DNA of 27,398 nucleotides from Elysia marginata (lineage: Eukaryota > Mollusca > Gastropoda > Plakobranchidae): the NCBI GenBank assembly GCA_019649035.1, contig BMAT01000929.1, positions 418,038-445,435 of the forward strand, given 5' to 3'. The position numbers were made by a program, and so were the translations under genes. The notes under the pieces are model-generated. The model saw only the letters and a program-made list of their open reading frames with translations. It searched no databases and was not told the DNA's origin. This document shows positions 1-13,900 of the stretch, piece after piece (position 1 is the stretch's first letter; every line of letters begins with the position of its first letter).

Positions 1-629
1 AATAACATTAGAGAATCCTTAATCTTACATTTGGAGGAGACAAAATGTTGAAAATTAGTTTTGACCTAGTTTGTGTTTACAAATCGACCAAAACAAGCAG
101 ATAATTTTTTTTACTTTACTCGCTTTTCATGGCAGTGCTTGTTCTATTTAAATATTTTTTAATTAAGAAAACACATTTGGTATGATTAAATTAATCTAAG
201 CAGTTTACACCAAATGACCCGAGTCTTTTGAAGTAAATCAAAATTAACAAACACCGAAGAGTAGGGTGGCCTGGCTTATAGCTTAGGGTCCATACCGGAG
301 ACAAATTGCACCTGTGATGAAGATGAAGGAATTACATTAAATCTATAGTGTGCCAATGTCAACGCATGCTGTTTCTGACCCATAGAGAACGAAACTGTCT
401 ATCATAAAGAGGGTCTTTCGAAAATTTAAACTTCCTATAATTAAAATTAAGCCCCAGTCCGTTGCAAATAATGAATTTGGCTTTTATATGCTACTATCGT
501 TAGATGAAAAAAAAAAACAGTAACAAATGAGCTTTCTTTCAAAACCGAGCACGGAACACATTGGCAATTACAGAACAATAGATATACAAAGAAACAATCA
601 AAAACAAAAAAAAAGAAACGCAAATTTAC
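1..629. other. Intron or downstream part of the - strand gene; no exon recognised
   Basis: AT-rich DNA with no open frame of protein-like composition. On the - strand it should be the intron following the exon that ends at 630. A possible acceptor (TCATCTTCATCACAG on the - strand, around 315-330) is followed by a stop after 11 codons in phase 0, so I did not call an exon. Confidence 0.5.
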
Positions 630-800
630 CCGAAGTCTCCGCGTGGTGAAGGTGCTCACAGGAGAGAACTCCAGCTCTGGGAATCTCGACCGAACAGTGT
701 ACATAAAGTCTCTATGTAGAGTTGGCTGCAGAACCGTATGTAAAAGTTGGAGTTGAGTGTACGAGCTGTGAAGCAGTAACTCTTGGAGAAACTGGCATTT
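630..800 (-). CDS. Unnamed - strand gene, candidate second coding exon (57 codons)
   Basis: The acceptor is preceded by a strong pyrimidine tract (TTTCCCTATCTCTATTTTCT, then AACAG) and the donor is CGG|GTAAAT. All 171 bases are open in one frame, which is the frame required by the phase-0 donor of the exon at 13677. The encoded segment has a helical, Leu-rich first half (ELLLHSS, LQLLHTVLQ) and then LHRDFMYTVRSRFPELEFSP, ending TTRRLR. Confidence 0.7.
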
Positions 801-3800
801 CTGTTAGAAAATAGAGATAGGGAAAGAAATATTGGTAAAAGCCATAACTATTGTTCAATTGTCGTTCTGCACCTCAACGCCATTCAAGACAAGCTTCTTT
901 TTAATGGTTCGCTTTAGCTCTGGTGCATGCAGTGTGGGCATCGCAGGTTTACTTTTGTTTGTTTTCTTTCTTGTTTTTAATTCTAGTTGGTTGGTTTGTT
1001 GTTTGAATTTTAACGTCTCTTTTCAACTGCAAGGTTATATCAGAGACGACGCCTGGGACAACTGAAAGCGTGATGCCACACTGTGATGTAAGGAGCGCTT
1101 GCATACACCACACCCAGTCACATTATCCTAACACAGGGCCGACCAGACTTAGCTCTAAATCCATAATGCTAGACACTATGCGGATCAGCTGCTAATACCA
1201 ATTTTAAAGTTTTTGGTTTGACTCGGCCGGGGATCGAACCCACACCTCCCGATCTCTGAGCGAGTAGCTTACCGCTAGGACACAGAGCCGGTGTTTTTAA
1301 TTCTAGAGGTGGTGGCAAAGGCAATGACAAAGTAACATCTACAGGCAAAGGTACTATGGAGTGTTCATCAGGATGCAGGAGTCCTCAGTGTTCACAGAGG
1401 CATCAAACCTGCAGTTTTGAATTCTAGGTTTACTGAGCTGTCTGGGGTAGTCTCGGTGAACTAGAAATTTAAATAAAATGAGAAATTAAAAGCGAAAAAA
1501 AAGAAATTATGTTTTTATTTAAAAGCGAATAAATGCCAAATTATCAAAAGAATAACAGACAATTTTATACGAAATGCCCACCCAGTATCTTCACAATCAA
1601 AGGTTCCGACTTCACATATAAATCAATGGGAATATTACATCCCCCTCAAACATTATTTCTGATTATTACAATCAAAAGAACTAGCACACTTCTTGTTATA
1701 AAGTTCAAACAAGGAAGTAAAAACAATAGGTCTTCAAGTATTTGAGATAAGATATTTATTCATAAGGCTTGGAACCCGACATGAAGGCACACCCGAACTA
1801 TAATACGGGTGAAGACTATTATGGCCCGTGCCCACAGACTTAAAAACCTGATTATTGTCAAGAAAGATTTTTACCCATAATTCCATATTGAGTTTTCTCT
1901 GCCCTCCCTTAAGCTTATAAGGATGTATTTTTTTTTATCTCAGGATGTTTCCACTGTTCATCGTGAGATAAGAGTGCTTCCAAAAGCATCGAATCGAATA
2001 CACCAAGAGAACAAAATTATTGAAACTGTTCTTTTCAATTCTATCATCTCCGTGTTAGGGCCTATTGCTAGTTACTACAGTTGCCTCACAGTAAGAGCAT
2101 AGTATTGTGTTTTGGTCTATATCATTGGGCAAAATATTTTGACCATGTATATGTAACTGGCTGTAACAAAAAATTATTTGAATCTTGCCTGACCAATACA
2201 AATAAAAAAGCTGTTGACCTTATATCCCATGGTCCTGTTTCTTTTGTTTAAAAAAAAACACAACAAAAAAAAACAACATTACATTATAATTACTATTGTC
2301 CCTTGTTTATTTCTAAGAGTCTGTGATAGATGGTCGTTGTTCTGTCGTTGGTAACGAAGAAATTTTGTCAGCTTTTAAAAGCTTTCGCCCCTTTAACTAT
2401 TTAAAATACTGTTGTAAAATTCACATGAAAATGAAAGGCCCTACAAATTAAAAATACAAAATCATAACTCAAAAAATTTCGGTTGCAGCCATTTCTATAA
2501 TATTTTCTTCACCAATACGCTTAAAATTTATAAGAGTATATCTTGGTGTTGCTCCATATATTTTTAACTTTTAACGCATATAGAAATCAAATCATTTTGA
2601 CAGCACTGTTAATTAATGCGTTGTTTTTAACATATTATTTTGTCCAACACCAAAAAACAACAGATTCACGAAATATTGTCAAAGCTTTCTAGTACATGAA
2701 GTCACATCTGACCAAAGAACAATAATCATGGCAAAACATGTATAAAAATTACGAAACCACTAATAAGGATATTTGTAGATTCGACAAAAATTTGTTGTTA
2801 CATTTTAATGTCATCTGCATAATAAACAAGGTAGGCTTGCAAGACTACATTGCAGAGAGAAATATTTTTCAATTTATCAATTTTTCCTTGAATGCGGGCG
2901 TAAAATAGACAAAGCAGTTCTTTTAGGTTTTTATGCGTGTGAGAGAGAATATGAGTTTCTCTCTAGGCACGGCAGAGTTAATTGTAGCTGCGTGCATTTG
3001 CTTCCGGGTTTTTAAACAGGTGCTGTAATTAACGTAGTGCCAACTTTGATCAAACCTATGCCTTAATCTTGACTATTGATTTTGGTTTTACATCAAGTCT
3101 ATACGTAACAGTGAAAGGGCTATGAAATCGGATAAACACCATAGCCTGTGACCATTTAATGGTATACAATTTAAAAAGAAGTAAAATGTAGATCTCAATT
3201 ATATCATGCATTTGCAATACCGTGACGCTTTCTTTGGTTGCCAACGCGTATTTGTTTTATAGCAATATTATTACGCTTATGAACAAACGGATAAATGAAT
3301 AATTGAATCAAAACGTGATTAAGTAAATAAACTACCATAATGAAAATCCCAAACAATAAAATTCTTGAATCGATTCTGCTGCGTAAGAACTCAGAAATAA
3401 AAAAAATAAGCCCGACGCTGTGACCATAAATGAAAACATTTTAAAACACCTATTATCGGCGAATGCCAGTGAGCGAAATACAAACTGACTGATTGTGATT
3501 GTTGTAACAGCAACCTTTACGAGAAGAAGATCAATGTAACAGGTCTCCAGCAGTTTGAACAAACTAAGGTGTACAAAGGCGATCGTGTGGACACAATTTA
3601 TGCCACAGTGAGGAAATGTACCCCCCTAAGCATGTTCGACAGCAGTTCACCCCATAATATCATTGATGCCAAGAGTGCTCTAACACAGCACACTATCGAA
3701 TGTTCGCCGATCAATAGTTTGGCAAAGCTTGGTGTTCAGAATTAATTAGCGCATAATTCAACACACTTAGCCACTGCCGATACACCATAATGATTTCGTG

Positions 3801-6557
3801 CTATAGTTGAATGTTTTTTGTCATTAGCTCTTTAGTTTGCTGACAATTTGTTTCTATCTCTTCGTCTTATCATCAGTATTATTCTTGCCTCCAGATTTAC
3901 TACTCTTGTAATAGATCATCACCATTGCCTGTTTCTAAACTATCTCTCTTCCTTTCCCTCCATCACTCCTCTCTTCTCTCAAAAGTATCAGAAACATACG
4001 TTGTCATATTTTCAAACAGGGTAAGAGTGAAAGAAATTAATGAATGTTTGCCTCTCGTGGAATTCGATCACTATCTAATGCATACGGTATTATACATCTA
4101 TTGCGGTTGCCGCAGTGTTTTGGCTCTCAAACGTATTACTATTAGATCACAGTATTACGAGTACTATAAGTAGTCGCAGCCGCAGCAGTAACAAAGCGGC
4201 AGATGGAGCAGTGGTGGTGATGGTATAAGTACAATAGTAACAGACCAGTAGAAGTATTAGTAGCCGTAGTAGTAATAGTAGTAATAGTCGTAGTAGTAGT
4301 AGTAGTAGTAGTCGTAGCAGCAGCAGTAATAGTAGCAGTAGTCGTAGTAGCAGTAGCCGTAGTAACAGCAGTCGTAGTAACAGTAGTCGTAGTAGTAGTA
4401 GTATTAGTAGTAGTAGTAGTAGTAGTAGTAGCAGTTGTTGTTGTTGTTGTATGCACATTAACGGTGGTAGTAAAGGCTACAGGACCATAAGGAAAAATGA
4501 GGGACTATAAGGAAAATGAGAAACAGACCTTAAAAAAATAGACCCTCAAAAGTGATGTCAGTCTTCTCAGAAGTCAAAGCAAGTGTACCTTGTCGGTTGT
4601 GATATTTGCATGGGGAGATAACTAAAGGTACATTGCACTATATTTCTTTGAAACTCAGCTCGCGCTACCAGTGAATCGACTTCCCGTCATTTCATCGGCT
4701 CGATCTATCGGCTTTGTTTGGACAGCCGATTATCGACTCTCCTGCTTCATTTGCTGATCGCCGGTCCGAAAGGAAAGACTAAAGCGTCCTAGTGCGACAA
4801 GTAGCTTTAGAACTGTCAACTTGCTTGGACAAGGCTTTGTAATTTTAGGTGGCTACCTGTGTTGGAGTCGTATTGTGTATACATTCGGACCAAATTGTTG
4901 GTGTCATAGGCTAGACCTAACGCGCCTTTGGGGTTTTGTAACATTTTTAAAATTATTCAAGAAAAATCACTATTTCGTAAGAGATTCTCATAGACCATTA
5001 ACGTCCTTGTTTTGTCTACAGACATTTTAGCCATGATAGTTTTAAGTTACCGCAAGATCGATATAAACACTAACCACAGCAGTAAGCTTACTCCAGTTTA
5101 CAATGGTTCTGACCTGTTTCTACCACGTTGTTCTTACTATTAAAGCGGCACTGTGTATAAAAAAATACCCTATGAGCATAATTCAAGATGCGTAATATTT
5201 TTTTCTTATCGTGCAATACAAAGGGGTGTGAAATCTGCAAGAAGGAAGGCGAAAGAGAGTTGTGTTTTCCCAAGACTCACGTGACCACACTGCGTCATGT
5301 CAGAACCATTCTGGGCCCTAAGTAAAATGCGCTGTAAATGTAAATTTCGTACCACCATTTGCACACCTTTACTCAATACGGATTTTCTATCACCATTAAC
5401 ATGATATTGGCATAACCACTTCTATCACAAATAATCGATTCACAAAAGCTGCTTCAGTCGTCTTTTTCTGCAAGTAATAGTTTCCATTTATCCATTAACC
5501 CAAATTCGAACTGAGATAAGAGGCAATTAAACTAAAAAACGGAATAGCATTTCAGGGTCGTGAAAACAAAATTCTTGTGAAAATGCTGAAAGTGTTATGC
5601 AATGTTGCTCTATTATATGTTTTTTTCCTTGTTGTGTCAAAGAGAAAGGAAACCAATAAAAGAAATAAAACAGAAGTAAAAGCGATAAAAGAATTATAGT
5701 CCGTTCCGCCCAAAAACTATCTTTTTTAGCCTGACTCATACGTTATTTAGCGATTTTTTGTCTTTAATTCTGTAATTTATTGCATTACGTGTCCTTATTT
5801 TTTAAAGTTTTATATCTATTTATGTGTTTAGTCCAGTAACCATCGACATTGTTTTCTCAAGATGTCTAAAAAAAACTCCGATCACTTTTTACAAGTACAG
5901 ATTGGATGTGTATGAGCTTTTCCCCTAAGATAAACCCTGAGATTTAATTAAGACACAAGCAGTGATGTAAAATACTCAAATATCAACATAAACAAATAAA
6001 AAAGAAGAAATTACAGCATGGCCATCAGAATGAAAAATTATGTCACCTTGGCAATCTAATAATTGCGTGTTTACAAAATATGCAAACATTATCAGCTTGT
6101 TGAAAAATAGAAAAGTTAATGTAAAAAAAAAGCTGAATTTTCTTTTCTTGGAACTGAATAAAGTATAAATTCCAAGAAATAGCTGCAGGATACTTCTGCG
6201 GTTTTGGGCCTTTAAAATGTTAGACAGGCAAGTAGAAAAAAGGATATAGAAAATAAAACGTTGTGTATGGCATTTTCAAATGGCGAAGGTGCATAATTAT
6301 GTGCCTCATAACTAATCAAGACATTCTTGAATTTATGCTGTCGATAAAAATTAAAAACCAATTATCTGTAACATAACATAAACAGATACATGTCGCATAA
6401 ACATGGATCCTGTTTCAACAGTAGATAGTTCGCCGTGCAAGTAGCTCTAAAATAGAGCGTGAAATTAAGCTAATAACATCTTATATTTATTGTGAGAAAA
6501 GCTAGCAAATGAAAAGATAAGGGGAAAAGGCGGTCACATTGAGTAACGAGAAATAAA

Positions 6558-6588
<31 letters not shown>

Positions 6589-7952
6589 GAGTGATTGCGT
6601 GAATAAAGAGAGTCGCCAGATAGTGGGTTGTTTCAAAGTTTCTGAAAAAAAGCTCTAGGTATAGCAGTATGCGGTTACATAATTTCAAATGAAAAGTGTT
6701 TTAAAACTACGTGAAAGCATTTTACTGCCGTCACTTGTCAAATGGGGCCGGGTGATATAGATTTCCACTTTGTTCAAGATCTTAGTTTTATTTTGGCACC
6801 TAGCCTCGAATCTAAATCTCTGCCTTTCAACTATAAAACGGAAGCCTTGGGGGCCTCCGTTAGCTTAATCACCAGATTAGACTACTCGATTCTGTACTTA
6901 AGCCAAGAGCCCCAAGTCGAGACGCTTTTTGTCACGCTAATCCATCTACTTCCTCCAGAGAGCCATGATTTATAAAGAAAAGCTTAAATAACGTCACACA
7001 TCCCTTTTATAAATAACTTTTCCTATTTTGTCACCTATTTTCTAACTATCAATTAAATTAATCGTTAACTAGCATTTTATCCTATCTTTTAACTGTGCTT
7101 GTGCATTAATAAACCCTTGGTATATGAGCTGTTAATATTGGCCAAACAGAAACTCAAATTTTTGGTGTTCGAGCGAATAAACTCATGAAATGAATTATAA
7201 GCTAGCTGGCCAATTTACTCTAGTTTTTTTGTTTTGTTTTTATACGTTAAAAATCCCACTGGTGTTAGAAGTAATCCAATTCAAGCATATTCTTCTGTTA
7301 GAGCAGTCGTGTGCGATATTTATTATGGAAGTCTTGCCAGTGCAAAATTTTAGTAGGGCTGCTTTAAAAAGACCAAGTCAATCCCTTCTGACAAGCAAGA
7401 AAACAAAAATTTGTACCAGAGCGAAATATCGTTATATTGCACCTGTGGAATCAATGAGTCGTTTCTTTGATTTATAGTGCGCTGAAAGCGAAATGTTGTC
7501 TTTTTCCATTACAGGATATCCAATACTGTGCATAGTAGTTTTAAGAGAGCATTAATCTTCCATTTTAGTCGGTTACGCATTTATCGTTGACAGGTTTATC
7601 GGCTTTTAATAATTGTTTCCTTACGGTATAAATGATAAGGTAACGGCGCCTCTGGAAAATGTCTCAAGCAAACAAAAGTCGGCGTATCGCATGCTTGTTT
7701 ATGGGATCTGGCATTGTTGAGCATTATTTGCATTCAGAAATCTATAACGTGTAACATAAACATATTGTGTAGAAGTGTCTCTTTTAAGCTTAAAGATAAG
7801 AAATGTCCGCGAAGTGGTTTGTTCAAGAATAAAAAAAAAAGGATGATTTTTGTGAAAGACATTAGTGGAAGTAAATGTTTATGATAAAATAAATAAAAAA
7901 CCCTGTAGAAATGCTAAATTTTTGCACCCCTCCCCCTCCCCCTCTCCTGCAT

Positions 7953-7991
<39 letters not shown>

Positions 7992-10900
7992 TTCTCTCTC
8001 TTCTATGCCTTTCTCTATTAGGTTTTGGCGTGTAGGCCAAGAACTAAACTATCTATTATGTGGCGTCTAGTAGCAGTCAGTCGGTTCTCTGTCGCGGCAG
8101 GTCAGTGTAAAGTCACAGAGAAAGGTTATTACCACACAATTTCTCCTGTCCCACATGCGTTCTAAAGCCATCGAAAGATCTTGTCAATATGCTAAAGAGA
8201 TGCGCTTTTGATGCTTATCGTCCCTGAGTTCAGAAGGTAGTTTAGTTGATAGTAGCCTGTCGTTGAACGCAAGTAAAACATTTAGAGTCTTTTATAAGGA
8301 TTAGGTGAAAAATGCTCTCTACTGTTACTTTTATTTCCTGTCTATCTGATTATTCATTTATTTATCTACTAATCTATCTGTCTATAACTAAACATCTAAA
8401 GATCCATTTTCAATCATAACTATTTAACCATTCTGTTGTTGCCCCTGTCCTTTTATCGCTCATTTTATTGCTGTTTTTTTAATTTTCATTAAATTTTTAG
8501 TCGTTTTCAAGTAGCATTTTTAAGGATTTTTTTGTTTGCTTTTAAATATAAGTTTCACATTAACTGGTAAGTGTTCTGTACAGCAATATTTGTATTTTAC
8601 TCTATTTTTTGCCTGCCAATATGAATGTCTCTGTCGTCAAAGCGTGGATACTAAACATTAAAAAATGCAATAACACCAGACATACCTTGCAAAATAAAAA
8701 AAGAAAGAACTGAAAGGTCAAAATAAATGTAAAAACCATGGAAGCAAGGCAAAAAATGATACATGATCATATAGGTTATGTATATATATATTTATATATT
8801 TATTTATATATCTATAATATAACTGTCTCAAAAGTCAGAATATATTGGCAGCGCACAGAAGGCAGCGCACAGAATATTGATATTTATTTGAGAAAGTGTT
8901 TTTACTGATTTCAGTGATAGTCAAAGTATCAGTTGTTACTCAAATTATAATCGGGTAAAAAATGTTTTTATTCCGGGATTAAAGGCGTCCGAGTTGGTAC
9001 AAATTTACTTAGAATTATTAATTAACTATTGTCATATCGGTTTATAACAAAGTTTAATGCATGCTATGACGTAGGACTACCCAATTTTGGTCAAATGTTT
9101 AACAGTGACTGAGTAAGATAATCGAACTGTATGGCTAATTTCTTTAGACATATCAAAGTGCGGCCAGATACACCTACAAAGAGTCGCATTGTTATAAAGA
9201 GATCCGATTTTGTTGTTAATCTATAAATCAACGTAAGGGTATTGGTTTTATCATTGATATTTGTCTTATATTTGCCACATTTCCATTAGACATGTATTTT
9301 CGTGGGTTTTCTTGATTTTTGTCATTGATAAATATACAAGGTATTTGCTTTTTTCCTCCCGAAGGCAGTATAATACGGTCATAAAAACGACACTAAATAT
9401 ATCTAAAATTGTTGTGATAACTAATCATTCCTTAGTAATTATTATACCAAAGTAAACCAGCTGTACATTGATGATGCTATCAGACCCATTAAAGACCTAG
9501 CTATAGACCAACCCTTGCTAGTAAATTTATTTTTAAAGCAATTTCATTAATTTTCATTGGTGCTTTACACCTTTACACCTTTGATGCCTTTCACTGATTT
9601 TTCAAATAACTACTTGACTGCGTTTACTTAAAGGAACACACCTTATATTGATAGAGGTTCTGGAATTCATCGCGTTTTTATTAACCCGTATAATAATGTT
9701 GGCAGCAACACCTCAGCCCCACCCTACATGGCGTTTACACCACTAGAAAGAGGAGAAAGAAAAGATTTGATTGATCGTTAAGGCTTTAGTGCCTGGATCG
9801 TTGCAAGCTCGGGCCGTTCTGTCGAGTGGAGGGATTAACACTGAAAAAGCATTGACGAGATTGGGCCTTCTCCCTACTAAACTAGATCGTAAGATTTATC
9901 ACGGATTCCGTAGACTAGGAAAATTGAATAGGTAAAAGCATACAGTCACTGGGTCTAGATTTGGTGTCTACAGTTGCAAGCATTTAAGGTACATTTCAGT
10001 AAATGCAAACTGCATTATTGGGATTAAACGCGAATGATAAGACCAACTTGTGCGTATTTTACCATTTTGAAGCTTAATGAAGTACATCTACTAAAGGGAG
10101 GCGGAAAGTGCCCGGCTAAATGTTGAATGGCAGCCTTAGTGCGAAAGGAATGCGGGAATTTATTAAAATTATGTTTGAATACGTGTTGACTTTTGGATAT
10201 CCGGTTGTATCGTATTTCTCTTGAATGATCCTTCCTTGCATTATCTATGGTACTTTAAAAGTTTCTGTTTATGTAGAAGTTTCTCTTGCTCTTCACATGC
10301 CTTACCCCCCTCTCTATCGATAGATAGATAGATAGATAGACAGATAGATAGATAGGTAGACAGACAGATAGATAGATAGACTTTTATTGCGAAATGCGCT
10401 TTTAAAGCATCAGCGTTAGTATGAATGTGAAACGATACCTGGAGTCTCTGAGCGAAAAAAAAATTAAATTAACGAGAGTGGCAATAAAACAAATGAATCG
10501 GCGCTGGTAATCGGAAAACACCTTCTTGAGAGAAAAACAAAGAACAGGTAACAAATAATTACCCAGACAACAATGCTAAGCGCCTTGAAATAATACTATA
10601 AAACTTGTAAAACATGAGCAACACTCAAGCTTGCCAATTATGGAAAAATGTTGAAAAAAGCCAAACATCATAAAACTAAAAGCATGCGGAATTTGAAGAA
10701 AATTAAAGCCTGGCAAATGTAAGAAAGGTCCTCCAATTGGGTGCAACTATACCGAATGTAAATATTGTATGATTATTTATAATCTTCAGACTAAGTGTGT
10801 ATTATCAATATTAAAGTGTAAAAAATAATGAGATTGCCAAAGTTTACTCCAGCTTTTGACCACCAATATGCAATGCTACTACGCCAAAATTACAGTAGCC

Positions 10901-13900
10901 TAAGCGTGCATAGAAAATAAGATCACCACAAAAATTTAGATTTTGCTTAAAAAATTCTTTCACTTGAACAAGACAACAAGGAAACCTCTTGTAATAAAAA
11001 AAAAATCAGTATTTGTCGGGAACGAGATTAGCAAGAAAACAAGAGTTATTGTTCCTGGCGGAAAGTTCGTGTGCGACACATCACCTAAAAAATAATGCTT
11101 TAGACAACAGAATACAATCTTGTTTCTTTTTTTTATACTCATGTAGGCTTAAAATTTATAGTATAATTACTTTGAAATGTTTCCAAGTAAAAAATTCCCT
11201 AGGTTATTAACGAAATGTTTTCATATTTTGAAAACAGACACTCAATTTATCTAAGCTACATTGTCTTTTTCAACGATATGCGTGCGGTAATGTGCGACTT
11301 CTCTTCTTTATCTTTGTTATTAATTTTATCTGCTCAATTAATTTCTTTGTTCTTCACATTAGACTTAATTATTTATTAAGTTTAAAATGGCACATATTAT
11401 TTGCAACCATTGACTGACAAGCAATGTTCAGTTTCTTTGCTGAAAGTACTGACGTGTTTTTATAAACAAATCACAATAAATAAAATCAATGCAAGTATTT
11501 AATGGATAAGGACAAAATCATAAAATACTTTATGGATAATATTGGAAATATATATTTCGCTAAGATTACGATAAGCTGTTGAATGTTTAGACCTGCGTGC
11601 AAAATATTAAAACATAGATCTAGAGACTGAAAAATTATTTACAATAAACTTAGTTTTTTACCCCTTCCAACGAACTATAGATCTGCCATTTAAAACGCCA
11701 AAAGTAGCCCTTGTAATTTTTTTTTTGCTTTGTCAAAACCAACTGACACGATTGAAATAGCTCAATGTGAAATTAGTTTGGGCTCTTTCTCATAAATAAG
11801 GAAGATCAACCTTCAACTGTTTGCTTGAATAGCACCAATCAGTCTCTGATGACTTTTCTCCCTCCTCTCCCACTCCACAAACAATGGCTCGTGTAGGCAT
11901 TCGACTTTTACACAAAAAAAAAAGTTTATATGAGAGCACGAATTAAGGGCCAAAAAGCCCTAATTTTGATAAGTGTTCTAGAGAATTCAGGTTTTCAAAA
12001 CAGAAAACAAAAAAGGATATTGCTTTGGCTGATGAAGTGTTCGGCTTGCAAGAGTAAGTTGGTTTATAGTTTAAAGTCCAATGTTCAATAATGATAAATT
12101 GTCAAAAGAAAATTCGATAGTATGATGGAAATGAAACAATGAAAACTAGAAGAAAAATACGCTTACGACTTTGTAGACTTTCTGCCAACAACCGCTACTC
12201 TAATTTTCTCTTGAAATCACATTTCCGATTAAAGAGTGAAATTAATATCCGGCGGTAATGTTAAAAAAAATTCTAAAACTATTTATGCTTTACTTTGCTC
12301 AAATCGATGACTGAAATCGAACTTATGAATTTGTAAAGCCGTCATAAAAATACCATAGCGTTTTTAGCACTTGGAAACGCATCATCTCCTGACACCCGAA
12401 ATGAAATTAATTTTATATTTAAAAGGTGGGTGCATGCATAGAGATAACTACCCTTAGTAGCAAGTAGTATACCAAGTAGTAACAAAGTTATGGATAACTA
12501 CCCTTATATAAGATAAATAAATGGACCTGGCTGAGAAATGTAAAAAAAAACATTTTATGACTCAGATTACATTCCAATACATGACAAGTAACCTTAAAAA
12601 GACAAAGAATAGGTGCCTTACAAGTCTTAGAGATAATTGTTTAACTTTAGATCTTAACTTCATTTTTTTATCTTTCAAGCCAAGTCGCTAATGTTCCCAT
12701 CCTCATTCCCTCAGACTCTTTCGCTCGTTATCTCTCCCTATCTTGATATCTGTGTCTTTTTCTTTCTCTTTGGTATTGCCAGAGATTGAAAAACAATAGC
12801 AACCACAACAACAGCGGCAGCAGCAGCAGCAGTAGTAACAGAACAAACAGTAATAATGTGATCGCGACAAAGAGTACTATTGTTGATGACTGTTACAAAA
12901 GAAGTGAGCTATAATACATATGAGAAGAGTTTCGCACTATATTAAGATGCAAAAAAATAACCTGAGCAGTAGTTAAGTGCAACCAAAGTTATTGGTCTAA
13001 AAAAAAAATATAAAGATTATAGTCTTCCACCGCCGAAGGCAGTCTCAAGACTTTACATGTTTCCCACAGCAGGCTAATACTTACCAAAGCAAATTCAACT
13101 CATATTTCAGAGCATTACAGCACGGCTGCCTGTTAGGCGCTAAAATACTAACACTCTGCAAATTTCAAACACTGCCTATAGCCAGTACCCATTTTAAAGG
13201 TGGATGGACTGAGGAAAGTGTGGGTAAATTGCTTTCCTAAGGCAACTAAAACATGCGCCGTGGTTGGGGATCGAACCCAGACCGCTGGATCACAAGTCCG
13301 ACGCGCTAACCACTGAGCCACGTTGCTCCACAAGACTGACTAATTACAATTTTTTTCGAGTTTATAAAAAATTGCATTTACCTTGGAGCGCAAAGAGAGA
13401 CGTTTGAGATCGTTCTACCAACCTAGAAGCCATTTCTCTCATGTGCATTAGTCTCATTAGAACTTACGGCGCCAACCAATATACTTAACAACGGTAGTTA
13501 GGCAAGGAAACAGAGCGACATATGAGAACAGGGTGCGTGATAGAAAGAATAAAAGTTTTACCAAGAAAGTGCAGTCGCAACTGTACAACTGATAAGACGA
13601 AGGGACAATCGAAGGTAGTGAAGCCGGAATATTGAAGTGTACACCAACCGTACGAGTCTGAGATGCGAATGCCCACCTGTGTGTGATTCCAGCCCTCCAG
13701 CCAAATGGAGATTTTGTCGAGCTGCCTCTCAAACTCTACTCCGCTATGTGTGGGCATCCCGCCCCCGCGACCTCTCCACGGGATTGTGTTGTGGGCTGTG
13801 CCCTTGTTCAGCTCGGCGAGAGTCATCTTGACAGCAGAATCTGTCAGGTGGGGCAGAGGGGCACCCCGGGCCTGCCTGTTCACCACAACCCGGTGGTTGC

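Larger units (their letters stand above)
8003..10315. other. Intronic DNA, no gene recognised
   Basis: It contains an AT microsatellite at 8779-8820 and a 14-bp tandem duplication at 8847-8874. A moderately GC-richer patch lies at 9700-9920. No convincing exon for the - strand gene was found; the best candidate acceptor near 9846 meets a stop in the required phase. Confidence 0.4.

Noticed and set aside
240..335. Possible third exon of the - strand gene after TCATCTTCATCACAG
   Set aside because: A stop appears after 11 codons in the required phase and no donor of matching context is convincing.
832..1065. 77-codon + strand open frame
   Set aside because: It runs into the antisense of the SINE and its hydrophobic composition comes from T-rich DNA.
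4142..4458. Long poly-Thr and poly-Leu open frames on the - strand
   Set aside because: They are produced by the AGT/AGC triplet microsatellite; no other coding evidence.
7190..7477. 95-codon + strand open frame
   Set aside because: No recognisable motif, no splice context and AT-driven composition.
13485..13676. Continuation of the - strand open frame beyond the donor at 13677
   Set aside because: Composition falls to AT-rich background, and the second exon at 800..630 fits the splice in phase and motif continuity.
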